DNA of 64,000 nt from Chaenocephalus aceratus (taxonomy: Eukaryota > Chordata > Actinopteri > Perciformes > Channichthyidae). The translations under genes were made by a program, and so were the position numbers. The notes under the pieces were generated by a model, which did no database searches, was not told the DNA's origin, and saw only the letters and a program-made list of their open reading frames with translations. Positions 63,481-64,000 of this stretch are shown here, one piece after another (within the stretch, counting starts at the first letter, position 1; each line of letters opens with the position of its first letter). The stretch spans positions 17,383,928 through 17,447,927 of the forward strand of contig CM043788.1 in NCBI GenBank assembly GCA_023974075.1. Direction: 5' to 3'.

Positions 63481-64000
63481 TACTTGAATATGCTTTAAGA
63501 AAACAACAGCCTATATCACAGCTCTCCGTAGGGTTTCATTTATTCTGTTGGCAGCTCATCCCTTAAAACAGAAGCCTCAGATTGCTTATCATAAGAGGAA
63601 ATAGGAAGGGTTTATTTCAAGCGTGATATGAAAAGAAGTTATTGGGCATTTTTCTTATCAACTTAGATTTGATAGAAAATGTTTTCAACTTGAATTCAAA
63701 TCAAATCAAGTTTTACTTATATAGCACATTTTTAAAACGATTTTTGGTTGAGCCAATGTGCTGTAAATATAATAATGACCTTACAGTAAGGACACTATAC
63801 AGTAAATACAACAGCACGGTTTGTGCAAAAATATCAGTATGAGAAAATAATTGACTGAATTTGTTTGAAAAGTGGGCTTAACACAATACTGTGTAATATC
63901 TGTTTTCATCTATATTTAAGAAGTACAATACAAGAAAAGCACGAGTGTCATTTGTGGGCCATACTCCATTATACTTTTTGAATTTGCTTTTTGAAAATGT
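63481..64000. other. Putative intron of the 62-kb gene, unassigned
   Basis: AT-rich; contains AATCAAATCAAGTTTTACTT then ATATAGCACATTT near 63698, a common fish repeat tail. No exon seen. Confidence 0.45.

Overview
The window is nuclear DNA of a ray-finned (teleost) fish. Supporting evidence: spliced vertebrate genes with GT-AG introns, a pair of genes (niban1, trmt1l) that are also near neighbours in mammals, and a typical fish repeat load (hAT, piggyBac-like and 3-bp-TSD MITEs, L2-type LINEs, a tRNA-derived SINE with an L2-type tail, Rex1-like tail, GT microsatellites).

Layout. 1-9886: intron 1 of a minus-strand niban1 gene, whose first coding exon is 9887-9941; the rest of niban1 must lie left of the window. 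10103-17140: intergenic DNA holding a three-level nest of DNA transposons (10666-14073) and a LINE reverse-transcriptase fragment (about 15600-17098). 17573-40650: complete minus-strand trmt1l (tRNA methyltransferase 1-like), 16 coding exons. I assembled them by GT/AG and reading phase; they sum to 2034 nt (677 residues plus stop) with no break. Its introns contain an L2 LINE, several hAT and TTAA-site MITEs, two 3-bp-TSD MITEs and a 3.4-kb foldback-type element.

40800-48306 is repeat DNA: a 5' fragment of a TTF-zinc-finger hAT, into which a 5.5-kb hAT with an almost intact transposase inserted (8-bp duplication GACTAGAG), itself disrupted by a second member of the foldback-type family (7-bp duplication GATTATG). 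48890-53590 holds the least explained part: four or more short intronless genes. Three stretches of one roughly 85-bp TATA-box promoter module are reused in front of successive coding regions, and about 180-bp tandem repeats lie at both edges. The proteins are not ones I recognise; two are frameshifted and one has an internal stop, so this looks like a decaying virus-like or selfish gene cluster. It abuts a 2-kb inverted-repeat element (53678-55652).

55656-59160 is an array of one MITE family with two further MITEs nested in it, followed by a near-perfect 590-bp palindrome. 61880-62195 is an interferon-type promoter (three ISRE-like sites, a TATA-like box) with a very short first coding exon of an unidentified plus-strand gene; its body lies beyond the window or further in.

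The conventional genes are not an operon and act separately: trmt1l in tRNA guanosine methylation, niban1 in stress signalling, and the 62-kb gene probably in interferon responses. The rest is mobile-element history, much of it datable relatively because the nests are intact and target-site duplications can be read.
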